A DNA stretch of 64,000 bases, taken from Calliopum simillimum (Eukaryota > Arthropoda > Insecta > Diptera > Lauxaniidae). A model generated the notes under the pieces. The model worked only from the letters and a program-made list of their open reading frames with translations, ran no database searches and was not told the DNA's origin. The stretch lies in contig OX638372.1 in NCBI GenBank assembly GCA_951812925.1, positions 2,976,001 through 3,040,000 of the forward strand, in the 5' to 3' direction. A program made the translations under genes and the position numbers. Shown here one piece after another: positions 48,544 through 58,014 of this stretch (within the stretch, counting starts at the first letter, position 1; each line of letters starts with the position of its first letter).

Positions 48544-49268
48544 TTAACCCCTATTTGGTCTAATCACATAAACTTGACGATTTCCATTTCCATTACCAGG
48601 ACGACGGCGACGATTGCGGTTGCGGTTACTGTTACGATTACGATTTGCACTGCCACGCCTTCTGTTGCCAACTGTTCGACGATTGACCACGGCACCAGCT
48701 ATAATTTGCGGCAGCAAATCAGCAACGGGTGATGCATTGATGGCTGTATTTAAAGCACTATTTGAGCCAGTATTCGCATTGGTGGCAGTGCCAGTTACAG
48801 CAGTACCAGTACCAGTAGCTCCTAAGTTCACAATAATAGGGTCAATGCCATTTGCTGTACCTGATCCAGAGCCAGTGCCACTTGGACGTAGTTGCTCAAG
48901 AAAGTCCTGTTTTGAAGTGATTAATTGATTTAGACCAGCATTGCTGTTGCCGCCACCACCACCACCGAAACCACCACCACCACCACCACCACCGCCAGCA
49001 AGAAAACGAAGTTCACCACTTTTGCCATCCTTAACATATAGAGCTGAGATGCGTTCATTTACGTTATCCTCTTCACGACGATCATTCAATTGTGTATCAT
49101 CGTCCAATAGTTGCAATTCAACTTTTTTTGTTTTGGGTGCCGCTACACAGGAATGGCAAAATTTGTGGATTATAATACTCAAAAGGATATTGCATGGTTG
49201 AAAATATTTTACTCACCGTTCACAAATGCCAACGCGAAAGTCAGGTAGCACAAAAGCTTAAACATCAT
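48544..49268 (-). CDS. Secreted Gly-rich / Arg-Asn-rich protein, two exons, unrecognised
   Basis: Exon 1 runs 49268-49217 (52 bases) and starts at the first of two ATG codons. The intron is 49216-49143 (74 bp, GTGAGT...TGTGTAG), phase 1. Exon 2 runs 49142-48544 to TAA, giving 216 residues. Residues 1-17 (MMFKLLCYLTFALAFVN) followed by AAP form a clear signal peptide, so the product is predicted to be secreted. A charged segment follows (about 20-60), then an almost pure Gly run (about 67-82), then a Gln/Leu segment, a Gly/Thr/Ala/Asn-rich low-complexity part (about 105-155), a short hydrophobic stretch (LLPQIIAGAVV), and a basic Arg/Asn-rich tail (about 171-206) ending VYVIRPNRG. There are no Cys residues after the signal peptide and no known enzyme motif. 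A TATA box and poly(A) signals frame it. Possible roles (cuticle, eggshell, immune or seminal peptide) are guesses. Confidence 0.8.
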
Positions 49269-49349
49269 TTTGAATTGGTAATAAAATCGCACCAAATGTT
49301 CGTTACCGTCGCCTTAGTCTTAATATTATGATTTTCAATTTCGCTTCGA

Positions 49350-49357
49350 CTTTTATA
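49350..49357 (-). promoter_or_regulatory. TATA box of the secreted-protein gene
   Basis: TATAAAAG on the minus strand lies about 80 bases upstream of the start codon at 49268, leaving room for a start site about 30 bases downstream (near 49325) and a leader of about 55 bases. No clear TCAGT initiator is seen at that distance. Confidence 0.65.
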
Positions 49358-49359
49358 CC

Positions 49360-51330
49360 AAAAACAACTACTTGACCAAGAATTTTAGTAAAATGATTTG
49401 CAAAAAATTATACGTAAATAAAATAACTTCAGTTGGATTGTACCTGAAGAACTGAATGAGTGAAATTTACCTATGAAACTTCGAATTCTATAGATTTTCA
49501 TTGAAAAGTACTTCAAATGTTTAACGAAGAAAGTATTTTACGCTCTCAATCTCTAGTGCTGCTTTTTGCCGCAGGGCTTCGCTAGTCGCGGCTGTCATTG
49601 CAATCTTCTTTTCATTTTTCAAGAACTCAAAAGCTGGCAAAATAAATCGGGTCATCGTTAACGCGTTTGTACGCTTCAAGCGGTAGAAGCTGAATATTAA
49701 ATTTGCATAAATTGTCTTATGCGTCTTATGCCTTAATGTCATTGCTAAAGTTTCACGAAACAATAATTTCCAAACAACTATTTATGAATATTATTGGGAA
49801 TAGATCATATGTTTATAGTTTCTGTCACTTTCTTTTATGTAGTTTATTTATAATATTGAACAGAGTTTGAGTAATTGCTTATCTGTACGAAAACTTAGAA
49901 GAGTCAACAAAATGGTTTTGGGTTCATCAAATGTTCTTTAAAACAGACCAAAATTTACATAGTGCTTATATATACCATTAAAAACTTTTTTGGCGGGGGA
50001 ATGGAATTCTAAGCAATGGAATTCTAAGCAACTTTATTCCATACACTCCTGAACCAGTCTAATGCACACAATTTGGTATCTTTGAATTTAGCTGGTATAT
50101 ATACATATAATAGTTTTATAAAGACATTTTTTAAGAGCAGTACATTTGTTCAACATCTTGAATCAAATCAAATTCTCACTTCGAAGTATTTGCCTCTGAC
50201 CAGTCACATTCTTTTTATTTTTGAAAAAATTTTTAATTTCTTTCTGCTTCTTCTTTTTTCAATTTCTGACTTCTGTTTTCTAATTTGCAACATCCATTGT
50301 GTATTTGGTAGCCAAAATCAAAAATCCTGTATTTACATAAGAGATTTGTTAATGCATTTCTTGCATCAAAAAAACCATTGACAACACTTAGCATCATCAT
50401 TCATCGCTTGCGACATTTTGATACCCCAAATAGAAAAGTAGACAGACATAGGCATCTCTGAAACCGATATTCGTTGAAAAAATTCTTAAAACGAAACTGC
50501 TCCATAAAAGAGGCCACTAGAATGATTTGAAAATTCAGTTTCGAAATAAAAAGTTATTTCCATTTTTTTTTTTTTCTTTCTTCGAATTCTAACGTACGAG
50601 CTTGACGTTTTTCATATCCTTTGTTGCTGCTGCTGCTGTGCATTCTTGTCGAGTATTGTGCGTGCAGTTTCTATGGAAATATCGCACACAACTGTGGAAG
50701 AACAAAAGCAGCCCCAGCCATTCGCATCGCAATACGCGCCTATTTAAAAGTTTTTTTCCCTCTAATTGTATTTTGAGATTCGTGAATTTCATGGATTCGT
50801 AGAATGTCTGACATCGATACAAAGTGGTCGTTTATGCAATCGCATAGTTACCAGATTGTGCTCTCACTCTAATGGATGAATTCACGTGAATGTTAAATAG
50901 AATCGAAAGCATTGCATTTAAGCGGAATGCTGTAGTGTTTCGGAAGGTATTTTGGGGTACACATATTTCAATTTTAGACTTTTGTCTTTAAATTATAATA
51001 CACAATTATTAGCATATTACCTTGAATAAACATATACGTAGCATGATATCGAACAAACTTGGATATTATGAAGAGATAACTTGTAAGACCCTGCTCTTAT
51101 ACAAACTTTATATGACCAATGATCGTTCAAGTACTAAACCGACTTTCAATGATTTTAGACCTCGCTGTATAAGAAAAACATGGAAAATTCTTGAACCATG
51201 AAAGAAATACTAACTTGCCCAAATGTCCTTTAATGTAAAGAAATGTATCCTTTCCATTAGATAATTTTGAAGATATGCCAGATCATGTTGTATGAAGCAT
51301 GTGGTACCATTAATTTTTCAAAATAAAAAC
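49360..51330. other. No supported gene apart from a small ORF
   Basis: A/T-rich flank between the secreted-protein gene and the mariner at 51336. A 10-base direct repeat GGAATTCTAA occurs twice near 50004-50030. A (GCT)n run lies at 50622-50639. The frame at 49521-49742 is listed separately; others are not supported. Confidence 0.4.
49521..49742 (-). CDS. Small ORF, 73 codons, unrecognised
   Basis: Starting at ATG 49742, the product opens MTLRHKTHKTIYANLIFSFY and ends ALRQKAALEIESVKYFLR. It has one hydrophobic patch and a predicted helical, basic C terminus. Codon choice looks less random than in neighbouring frames. It lies about 170 bp upstream of the TATA box of the secreted-protein gene on the same strand. 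No AATAAA is close to the stop, and no family is recognised. It could be a terminal exon or chance. Confidence 0.2.
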   Translation of the reverse strand: MTLRHKTHKTIYANLIFSFYRLKRTNALTMTRFILPAFEFLKNEKKIAMTAATSEALRQKAALEIESVKYFLR

Positions 51331-51335
51331 TTTCT

Positions 51336-52615
51336 CCCGACCAATGAATAAGCACTGTGAAAATTTTTATCAAAATTACTTAAAAACCAGAATTTTTTAG
51401 CGAAATTTGATGCTTTATTGTGGAAAAATGTTACAATATATTTTATTCAAAGTATTGTCCATTGGAAGCTACAACATTTCCCCATCTTTCAAGCAATTTA
51501 TGAATTCCATCCCAAAAAAATTGGCGGCCAAAAATGAATCGAGCCAATTTTCGATATCTTGAACTTAAGTGAACCGTATTCCTGATAGGGCATTCTGCAT
51601 TGATCGGAACAAATGATAGTCTGATGGTGCAAGGTATGGGCTATAAGGCGGGTGAGGCAAAATTTGTATAGATTTCCCATCCGATGTTTTCCAGGTAATT
51701 TTTGACTGGGGCAGCAATATGTGGCCGAGCGTTATCGTGGTGGAAAATGATTGACTCGTGTCTGGTCGCATACGTTAGCCGCTCTGCCTGGATTTTCTGC
51801 TTCAATCAGATCAATTGTTGACAATAGAGTTGAGCATTAATGGTTTGGCCACCTGGCAACAGCTCATAATGGATCACACCTAGCTGGTCCCACCAAATAC
51901 AGAGCATTACCTTCGAAGCGTGAATATTTGGCTTCGGCTGTGATGGGCCAGCCTCACCTTTCTTGACATACACTGTTTTGCGCTTGGGATTATTGTAATC
52001 GATCCACTTCTCATCGCCAGTGACAATACGATGCAAGAAACCCCTCCTTTTGTGGCGTTCAAGCAGCATTTCGGACATCAAAAATCGGCGTTCGACGTCC
52101 CTTGGCTTCAACTCGTATGGCACCCAATTTCACATCTTTTGAAAAAATCCCAAGGCTTTCAAACGTCTGGAAATTATTGCTCGATCAACTCCCAATGCTT
52201 CTGCAAGTTCTTCTTGCGTTTGACATGAATCTTGATCGAGTAATGCCTCCAATTCTTCATCTTCAAACTTTTTCGGCTGACCAGGACGTCCTTTGTCTTC
52301 GACATCAAAATCACCACTTTTAAACCGTCGAAACCACTCACGACAGCTTGATTCAGCTGGAGTATAGTCCCCATAAACTTCTACAAGCAAACTATGACTT
52401 TCCGCAGCAGTTTTCTTTGCAAAAAAATGACCCAACAGAACCTCCCGCAAATGCTGTCTTTTTCTCCAATTTTCGAAGTTATTCATCGTGAAAAATAATA
52501 ATGATGCACACAAGATAAAATTGTTTTGTTGACTGATTTTGACAGCTGTCAAATGTACCTTCAAATGACATATATATAAAATTCGAGCTTTCACAATATT
52601 TGTTAGTACGGACAT
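51336..52615 (-). mobile_element. mariner element, mauritiana-like, full length but broken
   Basis: A near full-length mariner on the minus strand with 5' and 3' flanks of normal length around a 347-codon pseudogene. The terminal repeats are diverged: inward from the right, CCGTACTAACAAATATTGTG then AAA; inward from the left, CCGACCAATGAATAAGCACT then GTGAAA. They can be aligned only with gaps, so the borders are approximate and no target duplication was assigned. Confidence 0.75.
51443..52486 (-). pseudogene. mariner transposase, broken by a few mutations
   Basis: ATG at 52486 opens MNNFENWRKRQHLREVLLGH. The N-terminal part has KKTAAESHSLLVEVYG and WFRRFKSGDFDVEDK, the helix-turn-helix region shared with mauritiana-type mariners. 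An in-frame TGA just before NWVPYELKPRDVERR splits it at about 52130. VTGDEKWIDYNN holds the first catalytic Asp and HHDNARPHIAAPV the second. A frameshift after WEI precedes YSPYLAPSDYHLF, which holds the third Asp. A further stop (IRFT then TAA, about 51565) and a shift near GMEF/WDGIHKLLERWG follow. About two nonsense and two frameshift lesions are visible in 347 codons, so it is rather young but inactive. Confidence 0.88.
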
Positions 52616-52619
52616 CCAC

Positions 52620-54738
52620 CGTCAAATTCCGGTTTTTAAATTGTACACCCAATAATTCCCGGGTGTGGTAGCAAAAATGCACATAGAAAAAACGTCCAAG
52701 CATGAACGAAAAAAAGCCCAAAAAAAAGAAACAAAAAACGAAATTACGCGCAACTACTGAAATGAAAACTCATCCAAACATATAAAATAACGCCCAAGGA
52801 CAAAAACGAAATAACGCCAACATTTTTAGCGAAATAAAGCTCAAATTTCGGGAGCTGTTTCCAAAATGATTATCGACCAAATTTATTTGAAAATAATTTG
52901 GGCCGTTGTTTCCTAATGCCTTTCCGAATCCATATAGCACACACAAAGAAAAATTCAGAAATATCTTAAAATCATAATGAAGCAACAGTCTGGCAACACT
53001 GTTAATCGCATGTGCACATATACATAGATGTGTTTTTTGTAAGTGTAACTAAAATTGCGAGTTTATGTGGCATGAAACGTATGCAACGCACTGACAATAA
53101 GGATTTTTTTTTTTTTTTTTTGTTTTTTGCTAGCAGCCTAGAAGTTTTAGTCTTGAAATTGAAATTTTAATTAAACAAAATGCAAGGGAGTTGCTTTTTC
53201 ATGAAAGGTATTTTTCGTCTTTTCTCACATATTTTTGTTAGAAAACGCATGAAAGTTTCAGTGAAAATTTGGTTAAATTTAAAGCACTCAATTGCAACAT
53301 TTCGCAAGGTGGTTCAATTGAGGTCACAATTGGCAACAAAGTGCATTTCGAAAGTGCACTCGGTGAATTTTATTTTATTTTTCATTTTTTATTTTTACTT
53401 TCATTTTGGCAAAAACAATGACAACTGCAAGGCAAAAATTGAAATTCTCGGTACAATTCGCATGTATTACATATCTCGAATAAAAACAAACACAAAACAA
53501 AAGATATGGAAGCTTGTTCTTGCTTTTCTTGCTTTTCTTGCGTGTATTTAAGTGGAATTTAAAAAGATATTCTATTAAAACGAAAATCGTGTTAAAAGTA
53601 AAAGTTTTGTAGTATTAAGCATTTTTCTACTTACTCCAGTTACAAAAATAAATTCGAAATCCTTGTCTTTAGCTGCTTTTTGCAGTCAAGATAAGCAAAA
53701 AAATTTCTTAACTCGATGGGAAATATCGCACTTGCTCGAAAGTTGCTCCTTCTTTGGTTTTAACTTGAAGTTGAAAATGTGAAATTCTATACAATTTTCC
53801 CTCGTTTATTTTTTCTCTGATTTTCTACAAGTTTATTTTAAACAAACAAAATTGCACAAATGTTGCCTTTTTTTGCCCCATCCGCAACTCTCCTCAAGTT
53901 TTTCATGTTAATCGTTGTTGAATATTTTCGCTGTAAAAAATTCTTTTGCATTATGGTTTACAAAATACGTGTACATATTTAAATGTGACCAAAAAAAAAT
54001 AAGAAATAAAAAAACACAAAAGTCTTTGTAATTTTATTTCTGAAAATTATCTTTGACAGCGTAACATGAGGGTCGAGGAATTTAAATATGAACGAAATGA
54101 TTGCAAAATGTAGCGAATTTGGTTCTAAACAGCGTATATCAGATACACGAAGTTGATAAGATCTTATCCAGGCTGAAGAAACCGGGGGTCGGGAGCCATT
54201 GATTCCGCTAGCTTTAGCCGTTGGGGGGTAAGTAGTTACTCCAACCTATCACGGTACCTTCACTACAAAATTTTTATTATAGCCTCCCTGATTACTAAAT
54301 TTACACACAAAAGGACCGATATGACTATGGCTAAAAAACAAACATAGCCCCTACATAGTCATTAAAGAAAGCTAAAACCCAAAAACAAAATGTACATACC
54401 AATCTTTACAATATGTATCTTCGAGGTGTCACCGAAAATACGCGCTCTTTACCCTCCCTTCCTTTGGTATTAAACCTCGCTAGCATTTTTGTAATACCCC
54501 AATGAAGTGCCGATCCCTTCACTCTACATCACTTCAAGGAGAAAACAATTTAATTTATTTACACATTTTCACAATTATTTTATTTTTATCAAAAACAATA
54601 AAAGCTAATATTGCTTTAAGAGTAGATTCTCTTCTTTTTTCTTTTTCGCGAGCCAAGATCATGCAGCACGCGCTGTATGAAAACTTGTTTAGTTTGACAT
54701 TGAAATTATACATGAAAACCAAAATTTACCTGCAGTTT
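52620..54738. other. No gene seen
   Basis: A-rich region (52680-52850), poly-T (53107-53122), otherwise A/T-rich. The 123-codon frame at 53180-53551 is Phe/Lys-rich without motif. At 54155-54168 there is a perfect 14-bp palindrome GATAAGATCTTATC holding two GATA sites. No gene is supported. Confidence 0.4.
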
Positions 54739-54952
54739 TACGAGGGGCCTAACAAAAGTTCGCTTAGTTGAATTGAAAAAACTTTTAAATTTAATTTTTT
54801 AAATTTATAACTTTATTCTTCATCTATTTGTATTTTTTCAACGTTATCGCCATTTATTTTGAAACATTTTTGAAGTCGATAAATCCATCTTGAAAAACAG
54901 TCTTCAAAATCGACTTTTTGCAGTTTTGTAATTTTATCACTAACCGCATTTA

Positions 54953-55798
54953 TTATCTCCTCATTGCTGTTGAAGACACTCCCTCTAAAATTTTTTTTAT
55001 TTTTGGAAACAACCAGAATTCACAAGGCGCTAGATCTGGGGAATAAGGTGCGGGACGAATTTCTTCGATGCCTGAAAGCGCAACAAAATCGGTCGTTTTT
55101 TCAGCAGTGTGCGCTGGCGCATTATCGTGATGTAGAAAGTAGCGGCGCAACTCCATTTTTTTGTCGTTTCCAAATAAATTTTGGAAGACTTCTGGTAAAC
55201 AGATTTCAGTATATCACTTAGCAATAACCGTCTGACCTTTTTCCAAAGGCATAGCAGCTACAACTTTCTCTCTGGTGAAGTAAACTGGCATCATTACTTT
55301 TGTTGCTGACTTTTTTTTGCTTTACTTTAACAGGTGGACTTGCACTTTCTGGGCCATGGAATGTTGTTTGGTTGCAGGGTCGAACTTGTGAAACCATGCT
55401 TTATCACTTGTTACAATTTTCTTGAAGGTGTTAGACCCTCCGTTTTTGAATTTTTCAAAAAAATACTTAGCAAAACGCACACATGCCTCTTTTTGAGCAT
55501 CACTTAAAATTCTAGGAACCCACCGTGCAGATGTCTCTGCGTATCCAAGATCATTTTTTAATATTTGCGATGAAGCCATGGCATTCAAACCCAGTTCCTC
55601 AGCAATGATTTCCTGGGTCAATCTTGGATCTTCGTCAATTTTAGACTTAACTAGCACTACACATTCATAATCAGTCGATGATTTTGGGCGGCCTTCTCGA
55701 GGTTCGTCCTCCACAGAAAAATTACCTGTCTAGAATCTTCGGAAGTACTTTGAAATAGTCACGAGGGATGGCGCATTAACTTCAAATGCTATTTGGCA
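54953..55798 (-). pseudogene. mariner transposase of copy 2, third Asp changed to Glu
   Basis: This is the 3' portion of the transposase, downstream of the hAT insertion; the 5' codons (MERRKRKQEIRFAILFGF) lie at about 57634-57575 on the other side. A frame from 55714 shows MEDEPREGRPKSSTDYECVV, LTQEIIAEELGLNAMASSQI and VTSDKAWFHKFDPATK, the last holding the first Asp. After shifts near 55320, HHDNAPAHTAEKTTDF (second Asp) and YSPDLAPCEFWLF follow from 55156. The third catalytic position reads Glu (PCEF) where copy 1 has PSDF, with the 34-residue spacing kept. The frame breaks again before the C terminus. Confidence 0.85.
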
Positions 55799-55837
55799 TT
55801 CATTAAATATTTCCATAGGCTTGAGCTAGGGATTTCA

Positions 55838-55915
55838 GTCCCGGGATCCCGGGATTCGAGCCTTTTTACAGTCCCGAAAATGCCGGGATTAGTGCTACTA
55901 ATCCCGGGATTTCTT
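55838..55915. repeat. hAT left subterminal CCCGGGAT repeats
   Basis: Tandem and inverted CCCGGGAT units, including a 10-bp-arm hairpin CCGGGATTAG-TGCTA-CTAATCCCGG (about 55891-55915). hAT transposases are known to bind subterminal repeats; matching motifs lie near the other end. Confidence 0.75.
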
Positions 55916-56120
55916 TCACAATTTTTTTTTGTTAAATAACAGAAAAATCACATTAAAGTAGAGATAAAACTTATTCTCTCTAGATTTAAAACTGAAATTG
56001 AGGACAATAGCAGTTAATGTAAACGCAGTAAAAAACTTGGAAGAAAAATTAAATCTAGTTTTGAATACAACTTCAAAAAATTTGTTTTCTAGATAATCTT
56101 ATAATTTATCGGACGTTTTA

Positions 56121-56351
56121 ATGGAAGAAATTGATATATTTTGTAATGGTGGTGATAGGGGTTATTTTCTCCAGAAAACTTTCGATTATCTTTTTTCAAT
56201 TCAACCAATAAGTGTTGAATCAGAAAGATGCTTTTTGTGTGCAGCAGGGATTGAAATAAGAAAAAAACATTACTGCAGAATTTTTTTTGATTATTTGCAA
56301 TTTTTTTTTAAATTTTTTTTGTGCCTTATTCAAGTGTTTGTTGAATACTAA
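56121..56351 (+). pseudogene. hAT transposase C-terminal dimerisation fragment
   Basis: The frame from ATG 56121 contains LFSIQPISVESERCFLCAAG, the core of the hAT dimerisation domain (the SxESER-FS-AG pattern), then IEIRKKHY. After this it degenerates into Phe from T runs. Only about 50 meaningful codons remain of a protein that is usually 500-650 residues. No catalytic part is found between 55920 and 56120. The strand is opposite to that of the host mariner. Confidence 0.75.
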
Positions 56352-56698
56352 ATATTAATATTACATAACAGATATCATGGCAATGATTTAATTTAAAATT
56401 GAAAATTTATAGTGAAATTTTCTTTCTTGCATTTGTAAAAATATGTTTAAAGTAGAGTTGCCGAGTACTACATTTAAGCCCAGATTGGGAGGTTTGACAC
56501 CTAAGACAACGGTTATATGCAAAATAAAATGAGTATTTAGTTTCAACGATTAACTCCAAAACAAAGTAACATGAATTTGGCTAAATATTATTATTACAAT
56601 TTTTGACAATATTCTGAGGTTATTGCTGCAATTTTGAAGTTATTTCTGCAAAAATAGGGCATTGCTGCAGCTTATTTCAATGCCTGATGTGAGGTTAT

Positions 56699-57050
56699 AT
56701 ATCTGTGGACTTTTGACAAAACAACCTAACTCGAAATTGGCAACTTTTCAGGAGAGCCTAAAAACTACTTGTCAATAATGTGGCTCAATTTCGTTGAAGC
56801 ATTGAATCTCCTCTTTCCATACATTTTTACTAATCTTAAAGTGTCAGCTGTCAAATTATTATTTTTTTTGGTTCATAACACTTCAAATCTTGCGTGAACA
56901 ATGGAACACCCTTATACCTCTGGAACAAGAAATCATAGAGACATGGCGATTATACCAATAGAAGCATATTTAAATTTTTTATTTAGGACTAAAATCCTGG
57001 AGAATTGTCATATATCAACTTAGGTTGTTTTGCCAAACGTCCACAGATAT
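56699..57050. mobile_element. 352-bp inverted-repeat insert inside the hAT (MITE-like)
   Basis: ATATCTGTGGACTTTTGACA followed by AAACAACCTAA at the left (56699-56729) is matched in reverse complement at the right by ATATCTGTGGACGTTTGGCA followed by AAACAACCTAA (57020-57050), with two mismatches. There is no coding frame inside. It may be a MITE inserted into the hAT or part of the original hAT interior. The flanks (TTAT/GTAA) do not give a clear duplication. Confidence 0.55.
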
Positions 57051-57474
57051 GTAATAAATTAAGATATAAATTGGATGAAAAAACAATAAATGCTTTAGTT
57101 ATCCTAAAAACATATTTTATTAATAATAAAACTGATTAAAAGAAAAGTTATTCCTTTCAAGTCCAACACTTGTTAAAACTTCGATCTCACTATTTTATAT
57201 AATTAAATATGTATGATATTTTATGTATGCATTTAACTAAGCATATAATGCTGTAATGTACCTTTATGTTCGTTTTTGAAGTAAATAAGTATTTTTGAAT
57301 TTTTTGTTTTTTAAAAATGACGTGAATTGTTTAATGAAATGAACCTGTTAATATTTTTTACACTTTTTAAATAAAATATCTTTGTAGGGGTGAAGTAGGG
57401 GTATAAAAAAAAAAAATATTAGGAATTTTCAATACTAAATTCTGCTTTATTTAGAAAGAAAAAAAATTCATACA

Positions 57475-57535
57475 AATCCCGAAAAATCCCGGGATCCCGG
57501 GATTCAAAATTTTATGATCCCGAAATCCCGGGATC
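57475..57535. repeat. hAT right subterminal CCCGGGAT repeats
   Basis: ATCCCGGGATCCCGGGATTC (57487-57506) and ATCCCGAAATCCCGGGATCG (57518-57537), the mirror of the left zone. Confidence 0.75.
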
Positions 57536-57846
57536 GCAAAAAGTCCAAAAATTGGAATCCCTAGCTTGAGCTTACCTCGAAATCCAAAAAGAATAGCAAA
57601 CCGAATCTCTTGCTTACGTTTTCTTCTCTCCATTTTGACCGATCTATAACTATAACAAATAATACGCAATTTTTTGATTTACTAAAAATTTATAACATGA
57701 CACCAACTAAGCGAACTTTTGTTAGGCCCTACGTATATGGTTTCCAATTAAGTTTTCACGAATTTATTTGCTGATATGTACAATTGTACAATTATGGATA
57801 AATTCTCGAAATATAATCTTACAAAGAAATTTTTCTGAAAACATAT

Positions 57847-58007
57847 GTGACCTGGTCTATGAAAAGGGGGCTTACGTGCGAAAAAAAAAATTCGTGAAAA
57901 CAGCTGAAAAAAAACAACTTTGAAAGGTCAATTTATGCGAATCGGCAAAAAAATTGGAAAATTTTTTTTTTTTGACACGTAAGCACCCTTTTTATAGACC
58001 AGGCCAC
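57847..58007. mobile_element. Small MITE with about 31-bp inverted ends (161 bp)
   Basis: The left end GTGACCTGGTCTATGAAAAG followed by GGGGCTTACGTG, and the complement of the right end GTGGCCTGGTCTATAAAAAG followed by GGTGCTTACGTG, match with three differences. Both ends lie beside TAT/ATA, compatible with a TA or TAT target. The interior is A-rich and non-coding. It starts about 110 bp from the end of mariner copy 2. Confidence 0.75.
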
Positions 58008-58014
58008 ATATATT

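Larger units (their letters stand above)
55827..57563. mobile_element. hAT element nested in mariner copy 2 (1737 bp)
   Basis: The ends TAGGGATTTCAG (left) and TAGGGATTCCAA (complement of right) are short inverted repeats. They are flanked by an exact 8-bp duplication GCTTGAGC at 55819-55826 and 57564-57571, the hallmark of hAT. mariner copy 1 carries the same octamer once (complement at 3629-3636), so the empty site is known. Both subterminal zones are packed with CCCGGGAT motifs. It is short for an autonomous hAT and keeps only a C-terminal coding scrap. Confidence 0.93.
54741..57733 (-). mobile_element. mariner element, copy 2 of family A, interrupted by hAT
   Basis: This has the same ends as the 3400-4721 element: CTAACAAAAGTTCGCTTAGTTG is visible inward from both ends. 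TA duplications lie at 54739-54740 and 57734-57735. Without the hAT insertion and its duplicated 8 bp it would be about 1248 bp, about 74 bp shorter than copy 1, partly due to a 42-bp difference after MERRKRK. It is oriented on the minus strand. Confidence 0.92.

Noticed and set aside
48544..49182. Unspliced reading of the secreted-protein gene starting upstream of the exon 2 acceptor
   Set aside because: That frame has no ATG at its start and reads through intron sequence; the spliced model gives an ATG, a signal peptide and correct GT..AG borders.
48614..49201. Plus-strand Pro-rich and Arg/Leu-rich frames opposite the secreted-protein gene
   Set aside because: Mirror translations of the Gly and Arg/Asn codons of the real minus-strand exon.
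53180..53551. 123-codon frame with an ATG
   Set aside because: Phe/Ile/Lys-rich with no motif; typical of open A/T-rich sequence.
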